NCBI GenBank assembly: GCA_031283975.1
Contig: JAITAT010000094.1
Location: 1 to 6,092 of the forward strand
From: Synergistaceae bacterium
GTDB lineage: Bacteria > Synergistota > Synergistia > Synergistales > Synergistaceae
Reading direction: 5' to 3'
DNA length: 6,092 nucleotides
In this document: positions 1 through 5,974 of the stretch, piece after piece
Layout of the letters: each line of letters begins with the position of its first letter
Numbering within the stretch: position 1 is the stretch's first letter
Notes under the pieces: generated by a model
Database searches by the model: none
Seen by the model: the letters and a program-made list of their open reading frames with translations, nothing else
What the model was told of the DNA's origin: nothing
Translations under genes and position numbers: made by a program

Positions 1-1252
1 GACACGCGACTATTATGGTCACGGCTATCGTGACGACCGCCGCGAATATGACGGTGACGCTCGAAAAGAGAAGCAGATAGATTAGCGTGATCAGCGGTAT
101 CATGAGATGCCCCTTATCGCGCAGCACCGCTGCGACTCTCGGAAGCTGGGCTTTGGGGATTCCCATCAAATTGTTCTTGCCGGCGCGCAGCTGTACCTGA
201 ATTATGATGCCTAGGTAGTAGAGAAGCGCCGGAATGGCAGCGTGGACGATTATTTTGGAGTACGGCACGCCCAGGATGTCGGCCATTATGAAAGCCGCGG
301 CGCCCATGACCGGAGGCAGCAGCTGACCTCCGACCGAGGCCGACGCTTCGACCGCGCCGGCGAACTCCCTGGAATACCCGGTCTTTTTCATGAGGGGTAT
401 CGTGAAGGCTCCGGTGGTGACGACGTTTGCGACGGCCGACCCATTGATGGAGCCCAGCAGCCCCGACGCCACAACCGAGACTTTCGCGGGCCCGCCTTTG
501 GTATGCCCGGCGAGCGCCATGGCGAAGTCGTTGAAGAAAGCGCCCATTCCGGATTTGCTCATCACGGCGCCGAATACGATGAACAGAAATATGAAGCTAG
601 CCGCCACGCTGACCGAACTTCCGTATATGCCCTCGGTGTTTGGGAAGAGCTGATTGGAGAGCTGCATCCATGTGTAGCCGCGGTGAGAGAACGGCCCCGG
701 CAGATTGCGGCCGTAGAGTCCGTATATTATGAACAAGACGCTCAATATCGGCAGCGCCCAGCCCGACATGCGCCGAGTACCTTCCAGGATGACCAGTACG
801 AGCAGCGTCGCCATTACCGTGTCGTTCATGCTGGGATTCCCGGTACGTTCGAGGATGCCGAGGTAATTGACGCATACATAGACCGGAACCGCCACTGACA
901 TGGCTATCAGCGCCCAGTCGTACCACGCGACCTTTTTATAGCTGCTTTTTGAATTAAACGGATACATGATGAAACCGAGCGTCAGCATCATCGCGACGTG
1001 TATGGCGCGATGTTCGTGTACCGCGGGAATCCACGGCGTCACGGAAGTGACAAGGTGATACAGCGTAACCGCCACGCACAGCCAGTAAAAAAATTTTGCC
1101 GCCGTCGGGTTTTCGAGGGTCCGTACGCTGGCTTCTTTATCGAGCTTTTCTATGAGTTCCTGCTGTTCTTTGGTGATGACGCCGTGGACGGCCTGAGTTA
1201 TATCCTCGCCGATTATGTTTGCGGCGGCGGAGCCGTCGTTATTTCGCTCCAT
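1..1252 (-). CDS. TRAP transporter fused permease (4TM/12TM, DctQM-type), partial at the window edge
   Basis: Membrane permease of a TAXI-type TRAP transporter, expected to import an organic solute using an ion gradient together with the binding protein encoded upstream. From the ATG at 1252 there are 417 codons without a stop before the window ends. Fused permeases are usually well over 600 residues, so roughly the last third is missing. Residues 1-50 are hydrophilic. Hydrophobic segments follow at about 54-72, 83-98, 111-131, 145-156, 165-180, 216-232, 335-352 and 383-417. The best family signature is at residues 267-324: GSINGSAVANVVTTGAFTIP, then a Lys-Lys-x-Gly-Tyr, then VEASASVGGQLLPPVMGAAA. 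The start at 1252 is preferred over the in-frame ATG at 1261, because the Shine-Dalgarno AAGGG (1262-1266) sits 9 nt before 1252 but directly abuts 1261. It overlaps the end of the DUF1850 gene by 14 nt, which suggests translational coupling. The family call is firm; the solute cannot be told. Confidence 0.95.
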   Translation of the reverse strand, partial: MERNNDGSAAANIIGEDITQAVHGVITKEQQELIEKLDKEASVRTLENPTAAKFFYWLCVAVTLYHLVTSVTPWIPAVHEHRAIHVAMMLTLGFIMYPFNSKSSYKKVAWYDWALIAMSVAVPVYVCVNYLGILERTGNPSMNDTVMATLLVLVILEGTRRMSGWALPILSVLFIIYGLYGRNLPGPFSHRGYTWMQLSNQLFPNTEGIYGSSVSVAASFIFLFIVFGAVMSKSGMGAFFNDFAMALAGHTKGGPAKVSVVASGLLGSINGSAVANVVTTGAFTIPLMKKTGYSREFAGAVEASASVGGQLLPPVMGAAAFIMADILGVPYSKIIVHAAIPALLYYLGIIIQVQLRAGKNNLMGIPKAQLPRVAAVLRDKGHLMIPLITLIYLLLFSSVTVIFAAVVTIAVTIIVAC

Positions 1253-1760
1253 TTTTTTCATCCCTTTCTATTTTCAGGCGTAATTTGAGATGGTGAGGCA
1301 GTTCAGCGCCGCTCGTACCGAATTTATCGTCCAGTCTGATCTCCCGCGTGGCCGTGTTGGAATTGAGCCACAGCAGTTCCTCGAATTTCTGACCTATTTC
1401 CTCCATATAGATTAAGCCGTCTTTTATGTAGCACGCCTTGCCCTTGTTTTCGGGAATTCCGGCGCCGAACGCAGGGAAAGTGATGGTGTCCAGTATAAGA
1501 TGCAAATCTTCGTCGATATGATAGTACTCGTTCCACGGGATATGCTCCAGAGAATGCATCCAGCCGAAAAAAAGTTTCCCTCCGGCGCCGGCCGGAGCCT
1601 CGGCCAGACTTTCACCGGTCTCCCAGTTCCGTATTAGTAAAAAAACGTCTTCGCGCGCTTCGGCCTCGTGCGCCGCAAACGCCGCAAGGGCGGCGGCCGC
1701 GTATAAAAAAAGAGCAGGGAAGGACGAGAAACACCTTCCCTGTACGGTATCGCGACGCAC
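1239..1760 (-). CDS. DUF1850 domain protein, TRAP-associated
   Basis: A 173-residue protein with an N-terminal hydrophobic stretch (about residues 10-32, rich in Ala, Leu and Phe) that reads as a signal peptide or membrane anchor, so the rest should lie outside the cytoplasm. The body matches DUF1850 by its pattern: Trp-x-His-Ser-x-Glu (about 67-72), Trp-Asn-Glu-Tyr-Tyr (about 76-80), and Phe-Gly-Ala-Gly-x-Pro (about 97-102). Genes of this family commonly sit next to TAXI substrate-binding proteins and fused TRAP permeases, and this one lies exactly between them. The start is a GTG whose first G is the last base of the preceding gene's TAG stop, a 1-nt overlap. A purine-rich AAGGAAAAGGG lies upstream within the end of that gene. 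Its 3' end overlaps the permease start. Its molecular role is not established; an accessory role in solute transfer or transporter assembly is inference from position only. Confidence 0.88.
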   Translation of the reverse strand: MRRDTVQGRCFSSFPALFLYAAAALAAFAAHEAEAREDVFLLIRNWETGESLAEAPAGAGGKLFFGWMHSLEHIPWNEYYHIDEDLHLILDTITFPAFGAGIPENKGKACYIKDGLIYMEEIGQKFEELLWLNSNTATREIRLDDKFGTSGAELPHHLKLRLKIERDEKNGAK

Positions 1761-2746
1761 TATTTTAATATGCCCTTTTCCTTGTAGAATTTGAGAGCGC
1801 CGTCGTGGAATGGAACGGAAGTTCCCGCTATGCCGCGCGTCGCCGTGTCGATGTTGATATTGGCTTTCGCGGTCGCGTGAGAAGCTTGAATGGCCTCGAG
1901 CCCCGCCGGGGAATAGATATTTTCGAGCAGGTCGTAAACGACTTCGTCGGGCAGCTCTTTGTCTACCAGCATTATGTTCATGACCGCCGCGGTGGTGGTA
2001 TCTTTCGCCGTTTTATAGGTATCGGCCGGAATCGTCGCTTCTATATAGAACGGATATTTTTCGAGAAGTCTGCCGAGCGCCTCCCCCTCCACTGGCACGA
2101 AAGTGATTTTTTTCGATGTGCCCAGTTCCTGTATGGTCGCGTTGCCGAGTCCCGACGTGACGAAAGCGACGTCGCACATTCCGTTTTTCATCTGGTCGAT
2201 GGCTTCGCCGTAGCTGAGGTAGTCGACCTTGCAGTCGGCGTAAGTCATGCCGTGTGCCTCGAACATCATGCGTGCGTTCAGTTCGACGCCCGAGTTCGGC
2301 GCGCCGACGCCGACCCGTTTGCCCTTCATATCCTCGAATTTTTTGATCCCGGAATCCTCCGTCGTGACGATCTGGCAGAAGTTCGGCCACAGGCCCATCA
2401 TGGCGCGGAGGTCCGTCGCTTTGGGTTTGCCTTCGTATGCGCCGAAGGCTTCGACCGCCTGGATTACCGAGTCGGCCATCGCTATCGCCATCTCTCCCTG
2501 ATCCGTCAGAAGGGCGTTGATGTTTTCGGCGGTGGCTCCGGTAGCCGTAGCCGAAGTCTTGTAGCCGAGACTGCCTATGAAAGTGGAGAAAGCGCCGCCT
2601 ATCGGGAAATATATGCCGCTCGAAGGCCCGGTGAGGACGGTGATGAAATAGTCGCTCCGTTTGAACGTGGGTTCCGCTCCAAATACGGCGCTTGCCATCG
2701 ATACCGCCAGCGCGAAAACCATAATGGCGCACATTGCTTTTTTCAT
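1760..2746 (-). CDS. TAXI family TRAP transporter solute-binding protein
   Basis: Periplasmic or extracytoplasmic binding protein that captures the solute and delivers it to the fused permease. The protein is 328 residues, the usual size. A classical signal peptide, starting with Met-Lys-Lys and a run of hydrophobic residues, is followed by a likely cleavage near Phe-Gly-Ala/Glu-Pro (about residues 22-26). Family hallmarks are TGPSSGIYFPIGGAF near the N-terminus, TATGATAENINALL followed by an acidic-Gly-Glu stretch, GKRVGVGAPNSGVE in the middle, and a C-terminal HDGALKFYKEKG motif. The start at 2746 is chosen over an upstream in-frame ATG at 2794, because AGGAGG lies 9 nt before 2746 and the longer version would bury the signal peptide behind 16 charged residues. 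It is first gene of the transporter operon, with the DUF1850 gene overlapping its stop codon. A specific ligand cannot be read from the sequence. Confidence 0.95.
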   Translation of the reverse strand: MKKAMCAIMVFALAVSMASAVFGAEPTFKRSDYFITVLTGPSSGIYFPIGGAFSTFIGSLGYKTSATATGATAENINALLTDQGEMAIAMADSVIQAVEAFGAYEGKPKATDLRAMMGLWPNFCQIVTTEDSGIKKFEDMKGKRVGVGAPNSGVELNARMMFEAHGMTYADCKVDYLSYGEAIDQMKNGMCDVAFVTSGLGNATIQELGTSKKITFVPVEGEALGRLLEKYPFYIEATIPADTYKTAKDTTTAAVMNIMLVDKELPDEVVYDLLENIYSPAGLEAIQASHATAKANINIDTATRGIAGTSVPFHDGALKFYKEKGILK

Positions 2747-2755
2747 ACTCTTATT

Positions 2756-2761
2756 CCTCCT
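2756..2761 (-). promoter_or_regulatory. Shine-Dalgarno site of the TAXI binding-protein gene
   Basis: A perfect AGGAGG on the minus strand lies 9 nt before the ATG at 2746. It decides the start codon against the upstream in-frame ATG at 2794, which has no comparable site. Confidence 0.85.
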
Positions 2762-2840
2762 CAGTTTGGATTTTTCTTTAAACTCAAACCACATGGAAGG
2801 TCACGATGTCCTCCCGATTGCCTGCCCTCCTTTTGATCTA

Positions 2841-2870
2841 CTGTAAATATTCGTGGAAATATTTTAACAG
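2841..2870. promoter_or_regulatory. Gapped palindrome, candidate operator of the transporter operon
   Basis: AAATATT (2845-2851) and AATATTT (2858-2864) form an exact 7-bp inverted repeat around a 6-nt spacer. The outer tetramers CTGT (2841-2844) and ACAG (2867-2870) extend the symmetry after a 2-nt offset on one side. It lies about 95-125 bp before the TAXI gene start, in the AT-rich part of the divergent intergenic region. A minus-strand TAAAAT (2861-2866), a possible -10 box, falls inside the right arm, but I see no good -35 partner. Regulator binding is inference from symmetry and position only. Confidence 0.35.
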
Positions 2871-2991
2871 AGATATTACTTAAATTAATTAAGCAGGATT
2901 ACTCGCCCGAAAGCCAGTATGCTGCCGATCTCAATCTATATCCGCGATGTTATACGATATGCTACGGCGCCTGGATATACCGCGCTTTTCA

Positions 2992-3019
2992 TTGCAATTT
3001 CATCCTGTTCATGTATCAT
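2992..3019 (+). promoter_or_regulatory. Candidate sigma-70-type promoter of the gcv-fol transcription unit
   Basis: TTGCAA (2992-2997, 4 of 6 matches to the -35 consensus) and TATCAT (3014-3019, 5 of 6 matches to the -10 consensus) are separated by 16 bp. Transcription would start near 3026 and give a leader of about 23 nt that keeps the whole GGAGG ribosome site. A perfect TATAAT at 3025-3030 is a competing -10, but it would start transcription inside the ribosome site. Predicted by eye only. Confidence 0.4.
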
Positions 3020-3035
3020 TTATCTATAATAGCAT

Positions 3036-3040
3036 GGAGG
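3036..3040 (+). promoter_or_regulatory. Shine-Dalgarno site of the gcvT remnant
   Basis: GGAGG lies 8 nt before the GTG at 3049. It fixes the start of the GcvT fragment at that GTG rather than at in-frame codons further upstream (open back to 2947), which encode nothing GcvT-like. The translation start signal thus survived although the gene did not. Confidence 0.75.
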
Positions 3041-3048
3041 CGATTAAC

Positions 3049-3433
3049 GTGGGCGATGGAAACGAGAAAAATTTGAAAAAAACTCCGTTGTACGACATTC
3101 ACGTTTCGAGCGGGGGCAAGATGGTTCCGTTCGCCGGCTATACGCTCCCCGTGCAATATGCCGGCGTGATAGCCGAACACATGGCCGTGAGGGAAGCCGC
3201 CGGTATGTTCGACGTCTCTCACATGGGCGAGATAATTTACAGCGGCAAAGACGCGTTCCCGAACGTTCAAAAAATCTTTACGGGCGATTTCGCCCGGATG
3301 ACGGACGGGAAAGCGCGTTACACGCTGATGTGCAACGACGACGGAGGGATCATCGATGACGTTCTCGTCTACAGAATAAACGGCGAAAAATATTTAGTCG
3401 TGGTGAACGCCGCAAACAGGGAAAAAGATTTGA
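3049..3433 (+). pseudogene. gcvT: gcvT remnant: N-terminal third of the glycine cleavage T-protein
   Basis: T-protein is the aminomethyltransferase of the glycine cleavage system: it moves the aminomethyl carbon from lipoyl-GcvH to tetrahydrofolate and releases ammonia. About 128 residues are clearly GcvT: TPLYDIHVSSGGKMVPFAGY (about 12-31), FDVSHMGE (about 54-61), YTLMCNDDGGIIDDVLVYRI (about 91-110, the region carrying the catalytic Asp) and VVVNAANREKD. Similarity then stops, whereas the family is normally about 360-370 residues. The reading frame continues with about 25 unrelated residues to a stop at 3513, because the DNA from about 3429 onward belongs to gcvPA in another frame. The rest of gcvT, all of gcvH and the first half of gcvPA are therefore absent. 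The fragment lacks the C-terminal domains and should not be active. The start and ribosome site are intact, so it may still be translated. Confidence 0.9.
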
Positions 3434-3921
3434 TATGCTGGATGAGACGGCCGCCTGCGTGTACGTCGCGAATCCCAATTACCTCGGACTCATCGAGGAC
3501 GCCGAGAAAATAGGCGAAATAGCCCACTCTCGCGGAGCAAAATTCGTGACGGGCGTGAGCCCGATAGCCGCGGCGATACTCAAGACTCCGGCCGCGTGCG
3601 GCGCTGACGTTGCGGTAGGAGAGGCTCAGCCGCTCGGGGATGCCGCTGTCGTTCGGCGGTCCGTACCTGGGTTTTATGACGGCGTCGGCCGAGATGACGC
3701 GCAAACTGCCCGGCCGCATAGTTGGAGAGACCATAGACGCGGACGGCGAGCGCGCCTTCGTTTTGACGCTTCAGGCCAGGGAGCAGCACATCAGACGGGA
3801 GAAAGCGTCGTCGAATGTCTGCTCGAATCAGGCGTTGTGCGCTCTGACGGCCTCGGTTTATCTCACGGTAGAGGATATAGACGCGCTTGCCGCGCTTTTA
3901 AAGGAGATAGGGCGAAGATGA
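3429..3921 (+). pseudogene. gcvPA: gcvPA remnant: glycine dehydrogenase subunit 1, truncated, frameshifted and internally deleted
   Basis: GcvPA and GcvPB together form the PLP-dependent glycine decarboxylase (P-protein). The retained GcvPA pieces are, in frame 3435-3638, a segment with DETAACVYVANPNYLG and [13 protein letters not shown], and in frame 3640-3918 [28 protein letters not shown] and [18 protein letters not shown]. The two pieces join perfectly at protein level if one G of the GGGG at 3636-3639 is ignored. The N-terminal half (about 220 residues) is missing because of the deletion from gcvT. A further block of roughly 100 residues is missing near 3859-3867, where ALTASVYL passes straight into the extreme C-terminus ([16 protein letters not shown]). 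Only about 160 of the usual 440-450 residues remain, so function is not possible. Its stop overlaps the gcvPB start as ATGA, which preserves the original operon junction. Confidence 0.9.
3636..3639 (+). other. Frameshift in a G run inside the gcvPA remnant
   Basis: Upstream the frame reads ...GEAQPLG; the family continues directly into [12 protein letters not shown], which is found one base further on. A run of GGGG where GGG would keep the frame explains this exactly, so I read it as a one-base insertion. A sequencing error in a homopolymer would look the same. Confidence 0.85.
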
Positions 3922-4587
3922 ATCTCAGTTTTGAAAAGAGCAGGCACGGCAGGTATTTCCCTGTGATATCGCCGCTCGATGTGCCGGAAACCGCGCTTCC
4001 CCGCGAAATGTCGCGCGACAATCCACCCAGATTGCCGGAGATGGCTCCTCCCGATATTTCGCGGCACTACTCGCGGCTCGCGCGCCGGACGTATGGCGTG
4101 AACGACGGATTCTATCCGCTCGGTTCCTGCACGATGAAATATAACCCGAAGATAAATGACGAGATCGCGAATCTCCCGGACTTCACGGGCGTACACCCCT
4201 TGCAGCCGGATGAAGAAATTGTCGGACATCTACGACGCGGCGTATCCGGGAATATGTATGCACGAGTTTGTGCTGACGCTCGAACGGCTGAAAAACGAGC
4301 GCGGAGTGTCGGCGATGGATGTGGCCAAGGCGCTTCTCGACAGAGGGATTCATCCGCCGACCATGTACTTCCCCCTGATAGTGAAGGAGGCGCTGATGAT
4401 CGAGCCCACGGAGACGGAATCGCGCGAAACGCTTGACGATGCTGTCGCCGCTCTGCGGGAGATCTACGGCTTGGCGGAAACGAGTCCCGAGATATTGCGA
4501 AATTCGCCGCATACGACGCCCGTCCGCAGGCCCGACGAGGTGGGCGCGGCAAGGCGTCCCAAGCTGAGGTACGGCTTCGGGGATTAA
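3918..4587 (+). pseudogene. gcvPB: gcvPB remnant: glycine dehydrogenase subunit 2 without its catalytic core
   Basis: The N-terminal piece (3918 to about 4217, near 100 residues) is good GcvPB: RHYSRLARRTYGVNDGFYPL, GSCTMKYNPKIN and FTGVHPLQPDEE. The C-terminal piece (4210-4587, 125 residues, a different frame) is equally clear: CMHEFVLTLERLK, AMDVAKALLDRGIHPPTMYF, MIEPTETES and RRPDEVGAARRPKLRYGF. Between them about 250 residues are gone compared with the usual 480 or so. The lost block includes the region of the PLP-binding lysine, so the product cannot decarboxylate glycine. The two pieces meet at about 4210-4217 with a frame change, and ATGAAGAA there can be read as the end of one piece (Asp-Glu-Glu) or the start of the other (Met-Lys-Lys). 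The gene start overlaps the gcvPA stop (ATGA). The stop at 4585-4587 lies 38 bp before folP. Confidence 0.92.
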
Positions 4588-4616
4588 GATCGTGGGGCGT
4601 CGCCCGCGGTCTGTTC

Positions 4617-4621
4617 AAGGA
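4617..4621 (+). promoter_or_regulatory. Candidate Shine-Dalgarno site of folP
   Basis: AAGGA lies 4 nt before the ATG at 4626, close but usable, and too close for the GTG at 4623. A stronger purine run, GGAGGGG (4673-4679), lies 9 nt before an in-frame ATG at 4689 and could serve an alternative shorter product. Confidence 0.45.
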
Positions 4622-4625
4622 TGTG

Positions 4626-5492
4626 ATGGATTTGTGTGTGATTCCGCTTTTGAGCGGCAGAAAATTATCGCGGGAGGGGATGCTCGTCATGGGTATCCTG
4701 AACGTCACGAACGATTCGTTTTTCGCGGAGAGCAGGGTCGCCGGTGAGAAAGAAGCGATTGCTCGGGCCGTCTCGATGGCGCGCGACGGCGCTGATATCA
4801 TCGACATAGGCGCTGAGTCGACTCGCCCGGGTTCGCACGGCGTGAGCGAGGAAGCCGAGCGCGGCGCGCTGCTGCCGGTGGTGAGGGCGGTTCGCCGGGA
4901 ACTGCCGGACATACCGATATCCGTTGATACGCGCAAAGCCGCCGTCGCGGAGACCGCACTCGAAGCCGGCGCCGATATAATAAACGACGTTTCCGGACTC
5001 GAACTTCCGGAAGAAGCGGACCGCATGGCTTCCGTAACGGCCGCTTCCGGCGCGGCGTATATCCTGACGCATACGAAAGGCGCTCCTGACGTGATGCAGC
5101 GGAATCCGTATTATGACGATCCGCTGTCGGAGATTCGCGATTTTTTCAGAGAAAAAATCGCGCTGCTGGAATCGTTCGGCGTATCGAGGGATTCGTTGAT
5201 AATCGATCCGGGGATAGGCTTTGGAAAGAGAGTTGCGGATAATCTCGCCATCCTCGCGAACCTCGAAAAATTTTCCGTCTTCGGGCTTCCCGTCCTGATA
5301 GGCGCGTCGAGAAAGGGGTTCATCGGCGCCGTGGGCGGCGCCGATGACGGTCCTGAGAGCCGCCTGGGGGGTACTCTCGCGATTACCGCACTGTGCGCGC
5401 TATCCGGGGTGAGCATCGTTCGGGTGCACGACGCGGCGCCGAACAGGCGCGCGGCGGATATGATAACCGCGATATCGAAACACCGGCTATGA
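4626..5492 (+). CDS. folP: Dihydropteroate synthase
   Basis: Cytoplasmic enzyme that joins p-aminobenzoate to 6-hydroxymethyl-dihydropterin diphosphate to make dihydropteroate; it is the target of sulfonamides. The 288-residue protein has the full TIM-barrel series of motifs: MGILNVTNDSF (22-32), DIGAESTRPG (60-69), ISVDTRKA (98-105), INDVSG (119-124), HTKGAPDVMQ (149-158), DPGIGFGK (194-201), PVLIGASRKGFIG (222-234), RLGGTLA (246-252) and VRVHDA (265-270). The usual Pro of NVTPDSF is Asn here, a position known to vary in the family. The ATG at 4626 is preferred to the GTG at 4623. A later ATG at 4689 has a better ribosome site but would remove the short N-terminal segment normally found before MGILN. 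It follows the gcvPB remnant by 38 bp and overlaps folK by 4 nt. It appears intact. Confidence 0.96.
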   Translation: MDLCVIPLLSGRKLSREGMLVMGILNVTNDSFFAESRVAGEKEAIARAVSMARDGADIIDIGAESTRPGSHGVSEEAERGALLPVVRAVRRELPDIPISVDTRKAAVAETALEAGADIINDVSGLELPEEADRMASVTAASGAAYILTHTKGAPDVMQRNPYYDDPLSEIRDFFREKIALLESFGVSRDSLIIDPGIGFGKRVADNLAILANLEKFSVFGLPVLIGASRKGFIGAVGGADDGPESRLGGTLAITALCALSGVSIVRVHDAAPNRRAADMITAISKHRL

Positions 5493-5974
5493 CTCTCTGC
5501 GCGTTGTCATTGGGCAGCAATATGGGCAACAGGCTGGAAAATATCAGAAGAGCCGCGGATCTTTTGGAGAACAGGGCGGGCAAGATAACGGCAAGGAGCG
5601 AAGTGTACGAGACCGCTCCGTGGGGCGTGATATCCCAGCCGAGGTTTTTGAACGCATGTCTGCTGTTGGAGACAGGGCTGCCGCCTTATGACCTGCTCGC
5701 CGAAACGCAAGCCGCCGAGAGCGAAATAGGGCGGGTCGCGCGCGAACGCTGGGGGCCAAGGGAGATAGACATCGACATATTGACATACGGTGATATCCTG
5801 CTGAACGACGAGAGACTGGTGATACCGCATCCCCTGATGGGCCGCCGCGCCTTTGTTCTCGTTCCGATGCTGGATATAGCCCGGGATTTCGTACATCCAT
5901 CCTGCGGAACTTCGATAGATGAACTTCTCGCCGGAACCGACCGCGAAGGAATAGTGAGAATAGTGTCTTTATGA
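5489..5974 (+). CDS. folK: 2-amino-4-hydroxy-6-hydroxymethyldihydropteridine diphosphokinase (HPPK)
   Basis: Transfers pyrophosphate from ATP to 6-hydroxymethyl-dihydropterin and thereby makes the substrate of FolP; cytoplasmic. The 161 residues match the usual length of about 160. Motifs are LSLGSNMGNR (6-15), SEVYETAPWG (37-46), QPRFLNA (50-56), an ESEIGR stretch (77-82), the HPPK signature RWGPREIDIDIL (87-98) with the Mg-binding Asp94 and Asp96, and IPHPLMGRRAFVLVPM (112-127). The ATG at 5489 overlaps the folP stop as ATGA, and the GSN motif comes in at the expected distance. The same frame is open further upstream to 5393, but that part encodes nothing FolK-like. The two genes are translationally coupled and form consecutive pathway steps. 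It appears intact. Confidence 0.96.
   Translation: MTLCALSLGSNMGNRLENIRRAADLLENRAGKITARSEVYETAPWGVISQPRFLNACLLLETGLPPYDLLAETQAAESEIGRVARERWGPREIDIDILTYGDILLNDERLVIPHPLMGRRAFVLVPMLDIARDFVHPSCGTSIDELLAGTDREGIVRIVSL

Larger units (their letters stand above)
2747..3048. other. Divergent intergenic region between the transporter operon and the gcv remnant
   Basis: A 302-bp region between genes transcribed away from each other. Its parts are: the TAXI gene leader with two further minus-strand purine-rich sites (AGGAGG near 2828-2833, and GGGAGGA), an AT-rich block at about 2838-2893 containing the gapped palindrome, a stretch at 2894-2990 in which I see no structure, and the candidate gcv promoter at 2992-3019. 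I found no glycine riboswitch core, although such switches often precede gcv genes. No coding sequence is supported here. Confidence 0.7.

Noticed and set aside
242..898. A 218-codon plus-strand frame opposite the permease gene.
   Set aside because: The minus strand encodes canonical TRAP permease motifs across the same bases; this frame is compositionally odd and motif-free.
2777..2803. A short minus-strand leader peptide (GTG, six codons) after GGGAGGA upstream of the TAXI gene.
   Set aside because: Too short, no codon bias or attenuator structure, and GTG start; not supportable.
1805..2836. A long plus-strand frame of 343 codons opposite the TAXI binding-protein gene.
   Set aside because: It is rich in Arg, Gly and Phe, has no recognisable motif, and lies antisense to a well-supported gene; a typical GC-driven shadow frame.
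3025..3030. A perfect TATAAT as the gcv -10 box.
   Set aside because: It would place the transcript start inside the GGAGG ribosome site and lacks a -35 box at 16-18 bp; the TTGCAA/TATCAT pair fits better.
2880..3048. A glycine riboswitch ahead of the gcv genes.
   Set aside because: This would be a common arrangement, but I could not find the conserved aptamer core or a tandem arrangement; only scattered similarity such as CCCGAAAG.
3435..4436. A 333-codon open frame running from the gcvPA piece into the gcvPB N-terminus, looking like a novel fusion protein.
   Set aside because: Between about 3640 and 3917 it uses the wrong frame of gcvPA (the right frame carries conserved motifs there), and after 4217 it leaves the gcvPB frame. 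It is an artefact of the frameshift and high GC content.
4591..4610. GGGCGTCGCCC between gcvPB and folP as a terminator.
   Set aside because: The arms leave almost no loop and no T-run follows; more likely a GC-rich coincidence.
4112..5026. A 304-codon minus-strand frame across the gcvPB remnant and folP.
   Set aside because: Low-complexity Ser, Arg, Ala and Pro composition and antisense to intact folP; no family signature.
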